This document shows positions 27,678 to 38,083 of a stretch of DNA of 64,000 nucleotides, piece by piece. Origin of the DNA: Listeria monocytogenes (GTDB lineage Bacteria > Bacillota > Bacilli > Lactobacillales > Listeriaceae); assembly GCF_900187225.1 (NCBI RefSeq), contig NZ_LT906436.1, forward strand, positions 1,612,001 through 1,676,000, read 5' to 3'. The position numbers and the translations under genes are program-made. The first letter of the stretch is position 1. Each line of letters begins with the position of its first letter. The notes beneath the pieces are model-generated. The model had not been told where the DNA came from and made no database searches. It saw only the letters and a program-made list of their open reading frames with translations.

Positions 27678-28741
27678 TAGCATTAGTAAAAAATGAATTT
27701 ACCAAATTATTTTCCAGAAAATCAAGTTGGATTATGCAAATCGTCTTATTTGTAGCAGTTTTAGCTCTTGCTCTTCTAATGTTTTTTGTTAGTAAAATAG
27801 ATACTAGTGGTGTTGAAGGCGGCGATGCAAGCAATGCCGGAATTACTGCTTATTACGATGATAAAGGTGCCCCGGTTAGCGAAGAAGAATATTGGAACTC
27901 CGCAGATAAAGATGGTACTCCTACGTATAAATCCGAAACGTTATCATTAACTGATTCCGTTGCTTACTTAAAAACACAAGAACAAGCGGCTCCAACAAAA
28001 GAAGCCAAAGAAACTATCCAAAAACAAATAGATTTTTACCAGGCTTATGTTGATGCAGATGAAAAACCTGCTAGTAATTCTGCTGGTATTTCAAGCGCAG
28101 ATTTCTTCGCTTCATTAGGTAGCTCTGGAGCCGTTGCGACAATGCTCGTTGTTGTTGTAGCAAGTATCATCGTTGCAACAGAGTTTTCCGGTGGGACAAT
28201 CAAACTTTTACTGACACGTCCTTATTCTAGAAGTCAGATACTATTTTCAAAATACGTAATGTGCATCGTTTACAGCATTATTAGCTCTATCACATTACTT
28301 GTAGCTAGCTTTATCTTTTCATTTATTCTACCAAAACAATCTATTTTCATGCCGCTCTCCCCTTCAACGGGTGCAATGACTGCTTTCGAACATGCGTGGA
28401 TGCTACTTGGTACGAACTTCTTACTGATGATCGTATACGCAACTATTGCTTTCTTCTTCTCATCTGTCGTTCGTTCACAAGCACTTGCAGTTGGTGTCGG
28501 CGTTGGTGTACTATTCTCTGGTGGAATTATTCGCCAATTACTACCTCTCGCTATCGAAAAATACGATTGGATGAAATGGATTATCTTCAACTTGCTTAGC
28601 CTAAACGACACAGTTGGCGGTTCTAAAATCGCTGGTGGCCTAGCAGATTGGCAAATAATCGCCGGTCTAGGTGTTTATACAGCGATTATCCTTTTCTTCA
28701 CTTTCTTCTTATTCAAAAAACGAGATGTCGCTTTAAGTTAA
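27674..28741 (+). CDS. ABC-2 type permease with large extracytoplasmic loop
   Basis: A 355-residue membrane partner of the ATPase just upstream. One helix (about residues 19-39) is followed by a polar domain of about 110 residues with many Lys/Glu, then five more helices, as in ABC-2/NatB or BcrB-like permeases. The first residues ALVKNEFTKLFSRKSSW are the usual amphipathic start. Probable role: export of a peptide or lipid-active compound; the substrate is unknown. Confidence 0.88.
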   Translation: MIALVKNEFTKLFSRKSSWIMQIVLFVAVLALALLMFFVSKIDTSGVEGGDASNAGITAYYDDKGAPVSEEEYWNSADKDGTPTYKSETLSLTDSVAYLKTQEQAAPTKEAKETIQKQIDFYQAYVDADEKPASNSAGISSADFFASLGSSGAVATMLVVVVASIIVATEFSGGTIKLLLTRPYSRSQILFSKYVMCIVYSIISSITLLVASFIFSFILPKQSIFMPLSPSTGAMTAFEHAWMLLGTNFLLMIVYATIAFFFSSVVRSQALAVGVGVGVLFSGGIIRQLLPLAIEKYDWMKWIIFNLLSLNDTVGGSKIAGGLADWQIIAGLGVYTAIILFFTFFLFKKRDVALS

Positions 28742-28745
28742 TATT

Positions 28746-28778
28746 AAAAAGGCTGTCCGCATTGGACAGCCTTTTTTT
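28746..28778. terminator. Bidirectional terminator, ABC permease and LD-carboxypeptidase
   Basis: A 13-bp stem (28746-28758 with 28764-28776), loop GCATT, T run on both strands. Confidence 0.92.
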
Positions 28779-29751
28779 AATGCCTAATAATTTGAATTTT
28801 ATCGGTCTGATTTGTATCAATTCTTGCAGTTCCACCGATTGGGAATGTTGCAATTGGCTGTGTATGCCCAAAATCTGCACCAGATATAACAGGAATTTTT
28901 TGTAATGCTGTTTTTGTTTCAATAATATACGCTAATTTCTCCGCCGTCATCGCTGTCTTTTGTTGGAAACGACCGATTACCATCCCTTCTATCTCATCTG
29001 CACCAGGTTGACTAAGCAGCGATTCCAAATCGCGATCGAATGTTTCTGGAATAGTCATAAAATCATCTTCAATAAATAAAATTGTCCCCGCCAAGTTAGG
29101 CATGTATTCGGTTCCTTGGAGTAAATTAAGCGTGCATAAGTTCCCGCCAATGATGATTCCTTCTGCCACTCCAGGTTGCATAACGACTAGTCCTTCATTC
29201 GGGATGAAATTTCGATTCTCTTGGTCCAAATACCATTCGTCGTCACTCCATGTAGCACTTTCTTTTAACGCAAATGGTTCTTTTTGTAATAAACAATCAC
29301 TAAATGATTCCATTACATAATCCAGACCTTTTTCCATGGAAAAACTTGAAAAATGCGCACCAGAATAAGTAATGAGTTCCGTTTGTGTATAAATAGCCGT
29401 TGCTAAGGCCGTGATATCGGAAAAGCCACATAAAATTTTAGGATTTTCCGAAATTAAATCATAATCCAAATACGGCAACAATTGATTGCTATTAAAACCG
29501 CCAATAATCGTCAAAATCGCTTTTACACTCGAATCATTAAAGGCTTCATGGATATCAGCAACTCGCGAACGAATGCTTGAACTCATCATGCAATCCATTT
29601 CTGCCACATGTTCGCCAAAAGTGACTTTAAAACCCATATCAGTTAGGCGGTTAACGGCAATTTCCACTTGATTGTCAGCCATAATGCCTATAGAACGACT
29701 TGGTGCAATAATCCGAATTTCATCACCTTGTTTTAATTTTGCTGGAATCAC
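28777..29751 (-). CDS. S66-family LD-carboxypeptidase (MccF-like)
   Basis: A 324-residue serine peptidase of family S66. The nucleophile lies in ILCGFSDITALATAIY, and the upstream IIGGFNSNQLLPYLDYDLI, the FIEDDF metal/acid region and the C-terminal GADFGHTQPIATFPIG (His) match the family. Members trim tetrapeptides of peptidoglycan or inactivate microcin C-like compounds; the sequence alone does not decide which. The start is GTG at 29751 with GGGAGG 7 nt upstream; its GTGA overlaps the tag stop codon. Confidence 0.88.
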   Translation of the reverse strand: MIPAKLKQGDEIRIIAPSRSIGIMADNQVEIAVNRLTDMGFKVTFGEHVAEMDCMMSSSIRSRVADIHEAFNDSSVKAILTIIGGFNSNQLLPYLDYDLISENPKILCGFSDITALATAIYTQTELITYSGAHFSSFSMEKGLDYVMESFSDCLLQKEPFALKESATWSDDEWYLDQENRNFIPNEGLVVMQPGVAEGIIIGGNLCTLNLLQGTEYMPNLAGTILFIEDDFMTIPETFDRDLESLLSQPGADEIEGMVIGRFQQKTAMTAEKLAYIIETKTALQKIPVISGADFGHTQPIATFPIGGTARIDTNQTDKIQIIRH

Positions 29752-30329
29752 TTAGTAGCCTCCCTATTTAACGTATGGAATGGACACGAAAGCAAATGGT
29801 CGTCAAGAATGCCAATTGCTTGTAAATAAGAATAAATAATCACGGGGCCCACAAACTTAAAACCACGTTTTTTTAAATCTTTACTAATTTTTTCCGATAG
29901 TTCTGTGCTAGCAGGTACTTGTCCCATGCCTTGCCATTTATTAATAATACGCTCATTATTTGTAAAACCCCAAATATAGTTTGCAAATGAGCCGAATTCA
30001 GCTTGGACTTTTTGCGTAGCTAGGGCATTTGTACGAACTGCTTTTACTTTAAGACGATTCTTCACAATAGCCGCTTCTTCGACAATCGTCGCCAGCTCAT
30101 CGTCCGTTAAGAGTGCACATTTATCAATATCAAAGTGAAAAAAAGCTTCTTGATAGGCTTTTCTTTTATGTAAAATTAATCTCCATGAGAGTCCAGCTTG
30201 TGCTCCCTCTAAATTGAGCATTTCAAATAAATATGTGTCGTCTTTACTCGGGACACACCATTCTGTATCATGATATTCTAATTCAAACGGGTCATTAATC
30301 GACCAAGGGCAACGTAATTCTTCAGACAA
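29748..30329 (-). CDS. tag: DNA-3-methyladenine glycosylase I
   Basis: A 193-residue base-excision enzyme of the Tag family. Landmarks: RCPWSINDPFELEYHDTEWC at the N-terminus (zinc Cys and the Tag pocket), GAQAGLSWRLILHKR, IVKNRLKVKAVRTNA and the C-terminal LLSCPFH with the zinc Cys and His. It removes 3-methyladenine from alkylated DNA. The start is TTG at 30329 with AGGAGG 8 nt upstream. It overlaps the carboxypeptidase gene by 4 nt. Confidence 0.95.
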   Translation of the reverse strand: MSEELRCPWSINDPFELEYHDTEWCVPSKDDTYLFEMLNLEGAQAGLSWRLILHKRKAYQEAFFHFDIDKCALLTDDELATIVEEAAIVKNRLKVKAVRTNALATQKVQAEFGSFANYIWGFTNNERIINKWQGMGQVPASTELSEKISKDLKKRGFKFVGPVIIYSYLQAIGILDDHLLSCPFHTLNREATK

Positions 30330-30341
30330 AGCGAGTTCCTC

Positions 30342-30575
30342 CTATATAGTTAAAATGTAATGCACACTGATTAAAACAGCCACAAATAGGCCAATACAAC
30401 TCCAAATTAGCCTTTTTTCTCTCCATTGACTAACTGCTACTGCAATACTAAGTGCCAAAAATAAAAAGAGCAGCCAGTTCGGGACATCAGGTCGATAGTT
30501 GCTCGTGAAAATAAGATACCCTACTACTACTGCAATTATTCCAGTCACTATAAAACTGATCTTCTGATACCTCAT
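30342..30575 (-). CDS. Small three-helix membrane protein
   Basis: 77 residues with three hydrophobic helices (about residues 6-23, 33-51 and 58-76), separated by short polar turns (SNYRPDVPN and REKR). I do not recognise a named family. I chose ATG at 30575, with AGGAGG 9 nt upstream; longer in-frame starts overlap that site. It precedes tag by 12 bp and is probably cotranscribed with it. Confidence 0.65.
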   Translation of the reverse strand: MRYQKISFIVTGIIAVVVGYLIFTSNYRPDVPNWLLFLFLALSIAVAVSQWREKRLIWSCIGLFVAVLISVHYILTI

Positions 30576-30629
30576 TCGCTCAAGCCTCCTATAAACCAAT
30601 GATAAAACATACGTTCTGTTTTTGCAAGT

Positions 30630-30669
30630 AAAAATAAAAAGAGGCGAACTTTTTTGCCCGCCTCTTTTT
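30630..30669 (-). terminator. Terminator of citB
   Basis: An 11-bp stem (30659-30669 with 30636-30646), 12-nt loop, UUUUUAUUUU tail on the minus strand. Confidence 0.9.
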
Positions 30670-30674
30670 ACAAG

Positions 30675-33377
30675 TTATTTCAATTTGCCACGTAGGACCA
30701 TTGGTAAAATCCCGCCGTGACGGTAATAATCGATTTCTACTTCTGAGTCAAAGCGTGCAAGCGCATCGAAAGTAATACTTGAGCCGTCTTCACGGATAGC
30801 TGTTACTTTTACAAGGTCTCTTGGAGCTACATCTTCACCAATTTCCACTTGTAAGCTTTCTGAGCCAGTTAGGCCTAAGGTTTCTGCATCTTCTCCTGGT
30901 TGGAATTGGAGCGGTAAAACACCCATCATAACGAGGTTAGAACGATGAATCCGCTCGTAGCTTTTCGCAATAACTGTTTTAATTCCTAGTAAGTTCGTTC
31001 CTTTGGCAGCCCAGTCACGTGATGATCCCATCCCGTAATCGTCACCAGCAAGAATGACTAAACCAGTGTTATTTTCGATATATTTTCTAGATGCGTCATA
31101 AATCGACATCACTTCGCCAGTTGGCCAGTAAGTCGTATAGCCGCCTTCAGTTCCTGGTGCGATTTGGTTTTTGATTCGAATATTCGCAAATGTTCCGCGC
31201 ATCATAACATCGTGATGACCACGACGAGAGCCATAAGAGTTAAAATCGCGAATCGCTACGCCTTGTTCTTGCAGGAATTTTCCAGCTGGCGTATCTTTGC
31301 CGATTGCTCCGGCTGGTGAAATATGGTCGGTTGTAACGGAATCACCAAATTTACCAATAATACGTAGTCCAGATAATGCTTCCACTTTACCAGCTTCTTT
31401 TGCTAAATTGTCAAAGAATGGCGGATTCGCGATATACGTAGAATTTTCATCCCATTTGTATAGGGCGTCTTCCGTTATTTCGATTGCATTCCAAGCTTCG
31501 TTTTCATCAAAAACATGGGCATATTGTTCACGGAAAAGTTCTGGAGTTACAGTTTCTTCTACAAGAGCCTTCACTTCTTCTGAACTTGGCCAAATATCGT
31601 CTAAGAAGACTTCTTCGCCATTATTACCGCGTCCGATTGGTTCGGTTAGCATGTCGACATTTGTTGTCCCAGCAAGCGCATAGGCAACGACTAGTGGTGG
31701 TGAAGCTAAGAAGTTTGCTTTCACAAGGGCATGAATTCGTCCTTCAAAGTTACGGTTACCACTTAATACTGCAGAAACGAGTAAATCGCTATCTTGGATT
31801 GCTTCTTCAATTTCCTCTTTTAATGGACCAGAGTTACCGATACACGTCGTACAACCATAGCCAACAAGGTCAAACCCAAGTTTTTCTAAATATGGAAGTA
31901 AGCCGGCTTTTTCCAAGTAGCCTGTTACAACTTTGGAGCCTGGCGCCAAGGAAGTTTTTACGAATTTTGGTACTTCTAAGCCTTTTTCGACTGCTTTTTT
32001 AGCAACTAAACCAGCGCTTAACATAACGTATGGGTTAGAAGTATTCGTACAACTTGTAATAGCCGCGATTGCAACCGAACCAGTTTTCATAGTGGATTGA
32101 TCGCCATTGCCAAAAGTAACGGTTACTTCTTTGTCTAAGGCTGATTTATCTAGTCCGAAACCTTGGTTGCCTGCTTTGGCAGTAATCGATTCGCGGAATG
32201 TTTCTTTCATTTTCGAAAGAGGGATCAAATCTTGGGGACGTTTTGGCCCCGCCAAGTTTGGTTCAATCGCAGAAAGATCGATTTCCACTGTTTGCGTGTA
32301 GTTTGGTTCTACTTTTTCCGGAGTGAAGAATAAATCATTTGCTTCTAAATAAGCTTCTACTAATTCGATTTGTTCTTTGTCACGGCCAGTTAGTTTTAGG
32401 TAGTTAAGCGCTTCTTTATCGACTGGGAAAAATCCACAAGTTGCGCCGTATTCTGGAGCCATATTCGCAACGGTTGCGCGGTCAGCAAGTGGTAGTGTCG
32501 CAACACCCGGACCATAAAATTCAACAAATTTACCTACTACTTTTTGTTCCCGTAAGACTTGGGTTACTTTTAAAGCAAAATCAGTTGCTGTTGCGCCGTT
32601 TGGTAAAGCACCTAGCAATTTCACACCGATAACTTCTGGAATTGGGAAGTAAGAAGGTTGACCGAGCATGCCAGCTTCTGCTTCAATACCGCCAACGCCC
32701 CAACCTAAAACGCCAATACCGTTAATCATCGTTGTATGGCTATCTGTTCCGACAAGCGAGTCTGGGAAAGCTACAAATTCGCCGTCTGCTACTTCATTCG
32801 CAATCACGACGTTTGCTAAATACTCTAAGTTAACTTGGTGAACAATACCCGTTGCAGGTGGAACAGCACGATAGTTATCAAATGCTTTTTGCGCCCAATT
32901 TAAAAACTGGTAACGTTCCATGTTACGTTTGAATTCAAGTTCCATGTTGATTTTAAGTGCTTCTGGATTCGCATAGCTATCCACTTGTACCGAGTGATCG
33001 ACTACTAAGTCAACTGGGATTTCCGGATTGATTTTTTCTGGATTGCCGCCAAGGTCCGCCATTGCTTTACGTAAAGAAGCTAAATCAACGACTGCTGGAA
33101 CGCCTGTGAAATCTTGTAAAATAACACGGGCTGGTTTGAATGGTACTTCGCCTTCGTTGCCATCTTTAGACCAATGGGCTAAGTCTTCTACGTGTGAGTC
33201 CTTAATTACTCGGCCATCTGCTTGCCTTAATACTGATTCAAGTAAAACACGTACAGAATAAGGTAATTTCTCGATGTTTGTAAGCTTGTCCTCTTCTAAG
33301 GTTTTAAGTTTGTAATAATGATACGTTTTGTCGTTCAGCTGAAATGATGCTCTTGCTTTTTCTTTCCAATTAGTCAT
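30675..33377 (-). CDS. citB: Aconitate hydratase (aconitase A)
   Basis: A 900-residue [4Fe-4S] TCA enzyme converting citrate to isocitrate. Cluster cysteines are in [12 protein letters not shown] and [34 protein letters not shown] and the swivel domain with [16 protein letters not shown] (here [18 protein letters not shown]) and [15 protein letters not shown] are intact. I chose ATG at 33377 (AAGGAGG 8 nt upstream); a 54-codon upstream extension covers the promoter and is not coding. In Bacillus the apo-form also binds RNA. The promoter carries a CcpC-like dyad. Confidence 0.97.
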   Translation of the reverse strand: MTNWKEKARASFQLNDKTYHYYKLKTLEEDKLTNIEKLPYSVRVLLESVLRQADGRVIKDSHVEDLAHWSKDGNEGEVPFKPARVILQDFTGVPAVVDLASLRKAMADLGGNPEKINPEIPVDLVVDHSVQVDSYANPEALKINMELEFKRNMERYQFLNWAQKAFDNYRAVPPATGIVHQVNLEYLANVVIANEVADGEFVAFPDSLVGTDSHTTMINGIGVLGWGVGGIEAEAGMLGQPSYFPIPEVIGVKLLGALPNGATATDFALKVTQVLREQKVVGKFVEFYGPGVATLPLADRATVANMAPEYGATCGFFPVDKEALNYLKLTGRDKEQIELVEAYLEANDLFFTPEKVEPNYTQTVEIDLSAIEPNLAGPKRPQDLIPLSKMKETFRESITAKAGNQGFGLDKSALDKEVTVTFGNGDQSTMKTGSVAIAAITSCTNTSNPYVMLSAGLVAKKAVEKGLEVPKFVKTSLAPGSKVVTGYLEKAGLLPYLEKLGFDLVGYGCTTCIGNSGPLKEEIEEAIQDSDLLVSAVLSGNRNFEGRIHALVKANFLASPPLVVAYALAGTTNVDMLTEPIGRGNNGEEVFLDDIWPSSEEVKALVEETVTPELFREQYAHVFDENEAWNAIEITEDALYKWDENSTYIANPPFFDNLAKEAGKVEALSGLRIIGKFGDSVTTDHISPAGAIGKDTPAGKFLQEQGVAIRDFNSYGSRRGHHDVMMRGTFANIRIKNQIAPGTEGGYTTYWPTGEVMSIYDASRKYIENNTGLVILAGDDYGMGSSRDWAAKGTNLLGIKTVIAKSYERIHRSNLVMMGVLPLQFQPGEDAETLGLTGSESLQVEIGEDVAPRDLVKVTAIREDGSSITFDALARFDSEVEIDYYRHGGILPMVLRGKLK

Positions 33378-33423
33378 CCACGTTTCCTCCTTCAATTCTT
33401 GAAACGATTGGTCTCTCTCATCT

Positions 33424-33490
33424 ATTGTACTTAAAAACAAGCGATAAGTAAACAAAGAGAATCTGCTATAATTTGATAACTTTTTCTTAT
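33424..33490 (-). promoter_or_regulatory. citB promoter with CcpC-like sites
   Basis: -35 TTTACT (33447-33452), 17-bp spacer, -10 TACAAT (33424-33429), predicted start near 33417. The dyad ATAA-N7-TTAT (33476-33490) is centred near -66, and a half-site ATAA (33444-33447) lies near -28. This spacing agrees with what I recall of CcpC sites at Bacillus citB. Confidence 0.75.
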
Positions 33491-33493
33491 AAT

Positions 33494-33524
33494 AAAAAAA
33501 TGAATGACAACGAGTGCCATTCAT
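33494..33524 (-). terminator. Terminator of the rsbR-paralogue operon
   Basis: A 10-bp stem (33515-33524 with 33500-33509, one G-U pair), 5-nt loop, then seven U on the minus strand. Confidence 0.88.
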
Positions 33525-33531
33525 CTGTACT

Positions 33532-34335
33532 TTAAACACCTAAATTGGTTAACGCTTGTTCTAAAGAGCCAAATGATTCGAGTTTGGAAATGTTTGAACC
33601 AACTTGGATTGTGCGCTGAGCGAAACTTGGTTGCATACCAGAAAGTATTGGTACTAAGCCAATTAATTTAAAAGATTGAATCATATCCTCCATATGTTTG
33701 GTTGCGAAATCATCTTTTAATACTGCACTTGAAAAATCAATGACAATCGTATCTAAATTCAGCTTATCCGCAGATTCTACTGCTTTCTCTTTCATAAAAT
33801 AGCCTCTATCATCATCTAAACTACCAACAATTGGTAAAACGCCAATAGAATCATTTATTGGAATAATTCGCGTGGATAATTGAATGATTTCTTTTCGCTG
33901 AGCCGCTACTTGATTTCTATTTTCTTGCATAAATCCTTCTAACAATTGTTGTTGAATCGACGAAAGCGTATCTTTTATAGCAAGCATAAATTGGATAATG
34001 TCAGCATCTGAATAGAAAACATTCTCTGTTTCTTTCCATTTGACTAAGCTAGTGATAATATATTTTTCGACTTCACTCATATGTTGATGGATTTTTCTAA
34101 TATCGGTTTTATCATTGAAACGCCTTTTACCGATACTTTCAAAGTCGCGTTCCTTCACACCAGTTATTACATCAATAATCATCCCACATGATGCGGTACT
34201 CAGCGCACGAATGGAGACTTCCTCTTCCCCGCTACTAAGTCTTAATTTAAATTCATCCGTTTCAATATAATAATTTTCATAAAACATATTCACTAATTCT
34301 GAACGACGACTAATCAAAAATTCCTTAATTTGCAT
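33532..34335 (-). CDS. RsbR-like STAS-domain stressosome protein
   Basis: A 267-residue protein with an N-terminal globin-like sensory half (about 1-135) and a C-terminal STAS domain (about 150-265). It fits the RsbR paralogues of the stressosome, which releases the RsbT kinase to activate sigma B; I recall it as lmo1642. Of the two RsbT phosphorylation sites, the first is Ser (VGSLDDD, Ser172) and the second aligns with Asp209 (LKDDFATKH), so it is built differently from RsbRA. AAAGGAG precedes the ATG. It is the last gene of an operon with a general stress protein and a SNF2 helicase. Confidence 0.85.
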   Translation of the reverse strand: MQIKEFLISRRSELVNMFYENYYIETDEFKLRLSSGEEEVSIRALSTASCGMIIDVITGVKERDFESIGKRRFNDKTDIRKIHQHMSEVEKYIITSLVKWKETENVFYSDADIIQFMLAIKDTLSSIQQQLLEGFMQENRNQVAAQRKEIIQLSTRIIPINDSIGVLPIVGSLDDDRGYFMKEKAVESADKLNLDTIVIDFSSAVLKDDFATKHMEDMIQSFKLIGLVPILSGMQPSFAQRTIQVGSNISKLESFGSLEQALTNLGV

Positions 34336-34359
34336 AAACTTCTCCTTTTTTCACCGATA

Positions 34360-34782
34360 TTATCTCGCAAAAATTAAGATGTTATCTGCATGTAAATTTT
34401 CAATCATTTTATCTACTTGTTTTTCTGTTAAATCAAAGTCTTCCAATAATCTTTTTACAGATTTATCGTCTGTTTTTGAGAACCATTTGGCAAAGGGACC
34501 GGCAGCATACAAAGCACCGTATTTGGGATTGTAAGCTTGTGGAATAACAATGGCTCCACTTAGGGATTGGAGGATTCCAGAAATAATACCGAAAGCCTCT
34601 TCATTAACAGGGCGTTCGATTTCGATATTTTCTTTTTCTGCTAAAGTTTCTAAGTTTTTGTTGTGTTTTGATTTAGCTAGAACAGAAATATCTTCTTTTT
34701 CATATCCCTCACTTACTAATTTGTTGATGATTTCCTCTGCTGCCTCGACGTTTTGAACTGCGAATACTTCCCACTTTTTCAT
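34360..34782 (-). CDS. General stress protein 17M-like (YflT-domain) protein
   Basis: A 140-residue protein. The start KKWEVFAVQNVEAAEEIINKLVSEGYEKEDISVLA is the general-stress-protein 17M/YflT fold, followed by a Gly/Ala-rich hydrophobic centre (about residues 65-95) that may touch membranes, and an acidic helical tail. No enzymatic function is known for the family, which is often controlled by sigma B. Its ATG overlaps the helicase stop by one base (TAATG). The location beside an RsbR paralogue fits a stress theme. Confidence 0.8.
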   Translation of the reverse strand: MKKWEVFAVQNVEAAEEIINKLVSEGYEKEDISVLAKSKHNKNLETLAEKENIEIERPVNEEAFGIISGILQSLSGAIVIPQAYNPKYGALYAAGPFAKWFSKTDDKSVKRLLEDFDLTEKQVDKMIENLHADNILIFAR

Positions 34783-37700
34783 TATTTGTCATCCCTTCCA
34801 TTATCCAATTGTAAGATTTGTTTTATTTCTTCTGTGCTTAATTTCCCTAGCATTTGTTCGCCTGGTTGAATTAGTTCGTCTACTAGCGCTTGTTTTTTCT
34901 TTTGCAATTCAAAAATTCGTTCTTCTATCGTTCCTTTAGTGATCATTCGGAACACTTGGACGACGCGTTTTTGGCCGATTCGATGTGCGCGTCCGGTAGC
35001 TTGTTCTTCTACGGCCGGATTCCACCATAAATCGTATAAAATCACGGTATCCGCGCCAACAAGATTGAGTCCGGTTCCGCCAGCTTTTAAGGAAATCAAG
35101 AAAATATCATTCTCCCCTTCGTTAAAAGCATTAACCATATCAAGCCTTGTTTTCGATGGAGTTTTACCATCCATGTAAAATAAGGGCTGCCCCTCTTCTT
35201 CTAATTTTTGGCGAATAATTCCAAGCATACCTGTGAACTGGGAGAATAGGAGAATACGTTTACCATTTTCTCTTGCTGTCTGTATTGTATCAAATAACTG
35301 TAGTAATTTACCAGATTCACCTTGATAATTTTCCACAAAAAGGCTCGGATCACAACAAATTTGACGTAAACGGGTTAACCCTGCGAGTAATTTGATTCGT
35401 TCTTCCCCAGCATTACCGTTGCTTGCTTCTAAATCAGCTTGAATTTTTTCTAAATAAGCTAAGTATATTGTTTTTTGTTCATCGGTTAATTCAGAATAAA
35501 GGTTGGTTTCAATTTTATCAGGTAGTTCTTTGACGACATCTTGTTTTAGTCGACGTAGTAAGAATGGACGAATCATTTTAGCAATGTTGTCGTAAGGTAT
35601 TTCTTTAAATTTGCGTAATGATGGGAAAAATCCTGGCATTAACGTTTGGAAAATCGCCCATAATTCATCGATGCTGTTTTCAAGCGGCGTTCCACTGAGA
35701 GCAAATACATGATTGCGTTTGAGCGCGCGCACAGCTTGAGATGCCTTCGTATGATAATTCTTGATAGCTTGAGATTCGTCAATAATAACACTTGAAAAAG
35801 CGACATCTGCAAAATGGACAATATCTTGGCGTAACGATGGATACGAAATCAAGTAAACATGGCCACGCTTCATTTCTTCCATTTCGGCCATCCGGGATTG
35901 TTTCGTTCCATGTAAAACGGTCACTGGAATAGCTGGCGCAAATTTTTCTAATTCGCTTTGCCAGTTATACAGTAGTGATGCTGGTGTAATAATTAAGACC
36001 GGTTTTAAGTTAGGATTATCCTCTAACTCAGATGCTAGAAAACTAATCGTTTGCACGGTTTTCCCAAGCCCCATATCATCTGCTAAAATGCCACCTAGAT
36101 TATATTTCGCAAGGGATTTCATCCATTCAAAACCAGTTAGTTGATAATCACGTAACTCTGCTTTTAATCCTTTTGGTAACGCAAAACTGTCTTCGGATTG
36201 CGTTGTGATATCTGTGAGCAATTCTCGGAAAGAACGACTAAATTTATGATGTTCATCCTGTGTTCCCGCTCCTAAAATATCATAAATTTGCATCCCACGA
36301 TAAAGTGGTACTTGCATATTTGCTTGGACATCTTTTTTACGTACTTCTAACATTTGGAGTACGTCTTCCATTTGTTTGTAGTTTTCTGACTCAAGCGATA
36401 AGAAACGACCACTTTTTAGTCGATGATAACTACGTTTTTCGCGCAAAGATTCCAGGACATTTTGCACTTCTTCTTCCGGAATACCTTTGAAATCAAACGA
36501 AACAGAAAGATAATCGTTATCACCAGAAACATCTAACGTCGTTACTGGGCGCACATTCTCTTCTACCATTTCTTCGAGGCCATCTTCCATATAAATCTCT
36601 GCATACTCAGCAAGTTTTGGAATGGTGCGATAGTAAAATTGATATAAATCTTTCTCTTGTTTATTGACGACCATTTTTGTACCTGAAAAATGAACAGGTG
36701 CGCTTTCGATAATATTCATCACACGAGCTTCTTTTTCGACATCGCGTATCATGATTTTTTCGTTTTCTTCTTCAGATGTTGCAAACGGATCGAATAGTTG
36801 ATTGCCATAATGGTATTCAAGGCGCAACGTGTGCTCCCCGTATTCGAGGGCAATAAATAATTTGCAATCAAGCGGTTGCTGCGTAATCCGGTCTTCAATC
36901 GAGTCATCTAGTTTTAATTTGCCGCTTTTTTGTAAAGCGGGTAAAACGTAAGAAATGACTTCACTTAATTGTGACTCCGAAAATTGTACCACTTCATTTT
37001 TCGTTACTTTATGAAATTCCATCAATGGTTTCAACGATTCCCATACTTCTTTTGCCGGTATGAAAAAGGTACCGTCAAAGAAAAGAAGTTGGTAGGCTTC
37101 AAAAAAGATTGCTTGTTGTAAGTCTTCCATTTCTAGTTGGTATTTATCATCTGCACTTTTTTTGAGTTCAAAAATGAAATCAAGGTTGTCGTGGCGCACA
37201 TTGATACCGCGATATTTAATATCTTCCACACGTTCTTTCATAATAATACAAGTCGTATCGCGCTCAGTAAGTAGTTCTAACAAGTCGCTCGCCATACTCG
37301 GTGGAATCGTTAGGTTTTTCTCTTCTGCGTAAGATTTGGACCAATAAAAAGAATCTGTATCATACATTTTGGCAATTTCACTGATTTGCAGTAGTTTATC
37401 CAAAATTTGTTTATCTTCTTCAAGAAAGAAATGCTCATTTGGATCGTAAGCAAAATTCTTAGTGAAAACAAGCCACTGCCTGTCGCGAATTGCTGCTAAA
37501 AATGTATTCATATTTTTTACTACGTAGGTACGTTCTGTCCCAACCTTGACTTCAATTGTCATGATATAGCTAGAATCATCGGGTTTTAAACGGATAATAT
37601 ACTGCGTTTGAAGTGGCGTTTTATTTGTATTGTCCTCTTCCACTTCAAGTTGTTGTGCCATATTTTGTTGAAAAAGGGAAAGAAGTGTATTTGATTCTTG

Positions 37701-38000
37701 CGTGAGAATTCGATTTTTAAAATCTTGTTTGGCTGCTTTTTGCTTTTCTTTTTCCATTTTTAAATGGGTTGCGTAGATGTGTTTGCAAATCGCGTTCAAC
37801 TGAAAATCAGCACAGCTACACGCATAATTTTCATTACCTGCATCTTCTACGACATTTTGATCAATAAAATACGTTGAAAAATGGTCTGCTGCATCTTTTT
37901 CACGAAACTGAATGATTTCTCCGTCTTCCATCAGTTTCTTTCCAGCCTGCTTCACACTATATGGGATCATTTTATTTTGAATTGCTGTAAAGTGCTCCAT
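34782..38000 (-). CDS. SWIM zinc-finger SNF2-family helicase
   Basis: A 1072-residue SWI2/SNF2 ATPase. A SWIM zinc motif stands near residues 58-80 (CSCADFQLNAICKH). A long central region of about 450 residues precedes the motor: Walker A LADDMGLGKTVQTI (about 640), the box II variant DESQ instead of DEAH, SGTPLENSIDELWA, and helicase-C with GTGLNLVGADTVILYDLWWN and the terminal ATGRAHRIGQ. It is a DNA translocase, probably remodelling nucleoprotein complexes; the target is unknown. I chose ATG at 38000, with GGGAGG upstream; a 9-codon extension covers this site. Confidence 0.9.
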   Translation of the reverse strand: MEHFTAIQNKMIPYSVKQAGKKLMEDGEIIQFREKDAADHFSTYFIDQNVVEDAGNENYACSCADFQLNAICKHIYATHLKMEKEKQKAAKQDFKNRILTQESNTLLSLFQQNMAQQLEVEEDNTNKTPLQTQYIIRLKPDDSSYIMTIEVKVGTERTYVVKNMNTFLAAIRDRQWLVFTKNFAYDPNEHFFLEEDKQILDKLLQISEIAKMYDTDSFYWSKSYAEEKNLTIPPSMASDLLELLTERDTTCIIMKERVEDIKYRGINVRHDNLDFIFELKKSADDKYQLEMEDLQQAIFFEAYQLLFFDGTFFIPAKEVWESLKPLMEFHKVTKNEVVQFSESQLSEVISYVLPALQKSGKLKLDDSIEDRITQQPLDCKLFIALEYGEHTLRLEYHYGNQLFDPFATSEEENEKIMIRDVEKEARVMNIIESAPVHFSGTKMVVNKQEKDLYQFYYRTIPKLAEYAEIYMEDGLEEMVEENVRPVTTLDVSGDNDYLSVSFDFKGIPEEEVQNVLESLREKRSYHRLKSGRFLSLESENYKQMEDVLQMLEVRKKDVQANMQVPLYRGMQIYDILGAGTQDEHHKFSRSFRELLTDITTQSEDSFALPKGLKAELRDYQLTGFEWMKSLAKYNLGGILADDMGLGKTVQTISFLASELEDNPNLKPVLIITPASLLYNWQSELEKFAPAIPVTVLHGTKQSRMAEMEEMKRGHVYLISYPSLRQDIVHFADVAFSSVIIDESQAIKNYHTKASQAVRALKRNHVFALSGTPLENSIDELWAIFQTLMPGFFPSLRKFKEIPYDNIAKMIRPFLLRRLKQDVVKELPDKIETNLYSELTDEQKTIYLAYLEKIQADLEASNGNAGEERIKLLAGLTRLRQICCDPSLFVENYQGESGKLLQLFDTIQTARENGKRILLFSQFTGMLGIIRQKLEEEGQPLFYMDGKTPSKTRLDMVNAFNEGENDIFLISLKAGGTGLNLVGADTVILYDLWWNPAVEEQATGRAHRIGQKRVVQVFRMITKGTIEERIFELQKKKQALVDELIQPGEQMLGKLSTEEIKQILQLDNGRDDK

Positions 38001-38083
38001 TACTTTCTTCCTCCCAAAACCGTCCATTACTCTAAACTACTATTATATAGGAAAAGACGAGGGACGGCAACGCATGCGGTCTT

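Noticed and set aside
33378-33539. A 54-codon N-terminal extension of aconitase
   Set aside because: It covers the citB promoter and ribosome site; AAGGAGG points to the ATG at 33377.
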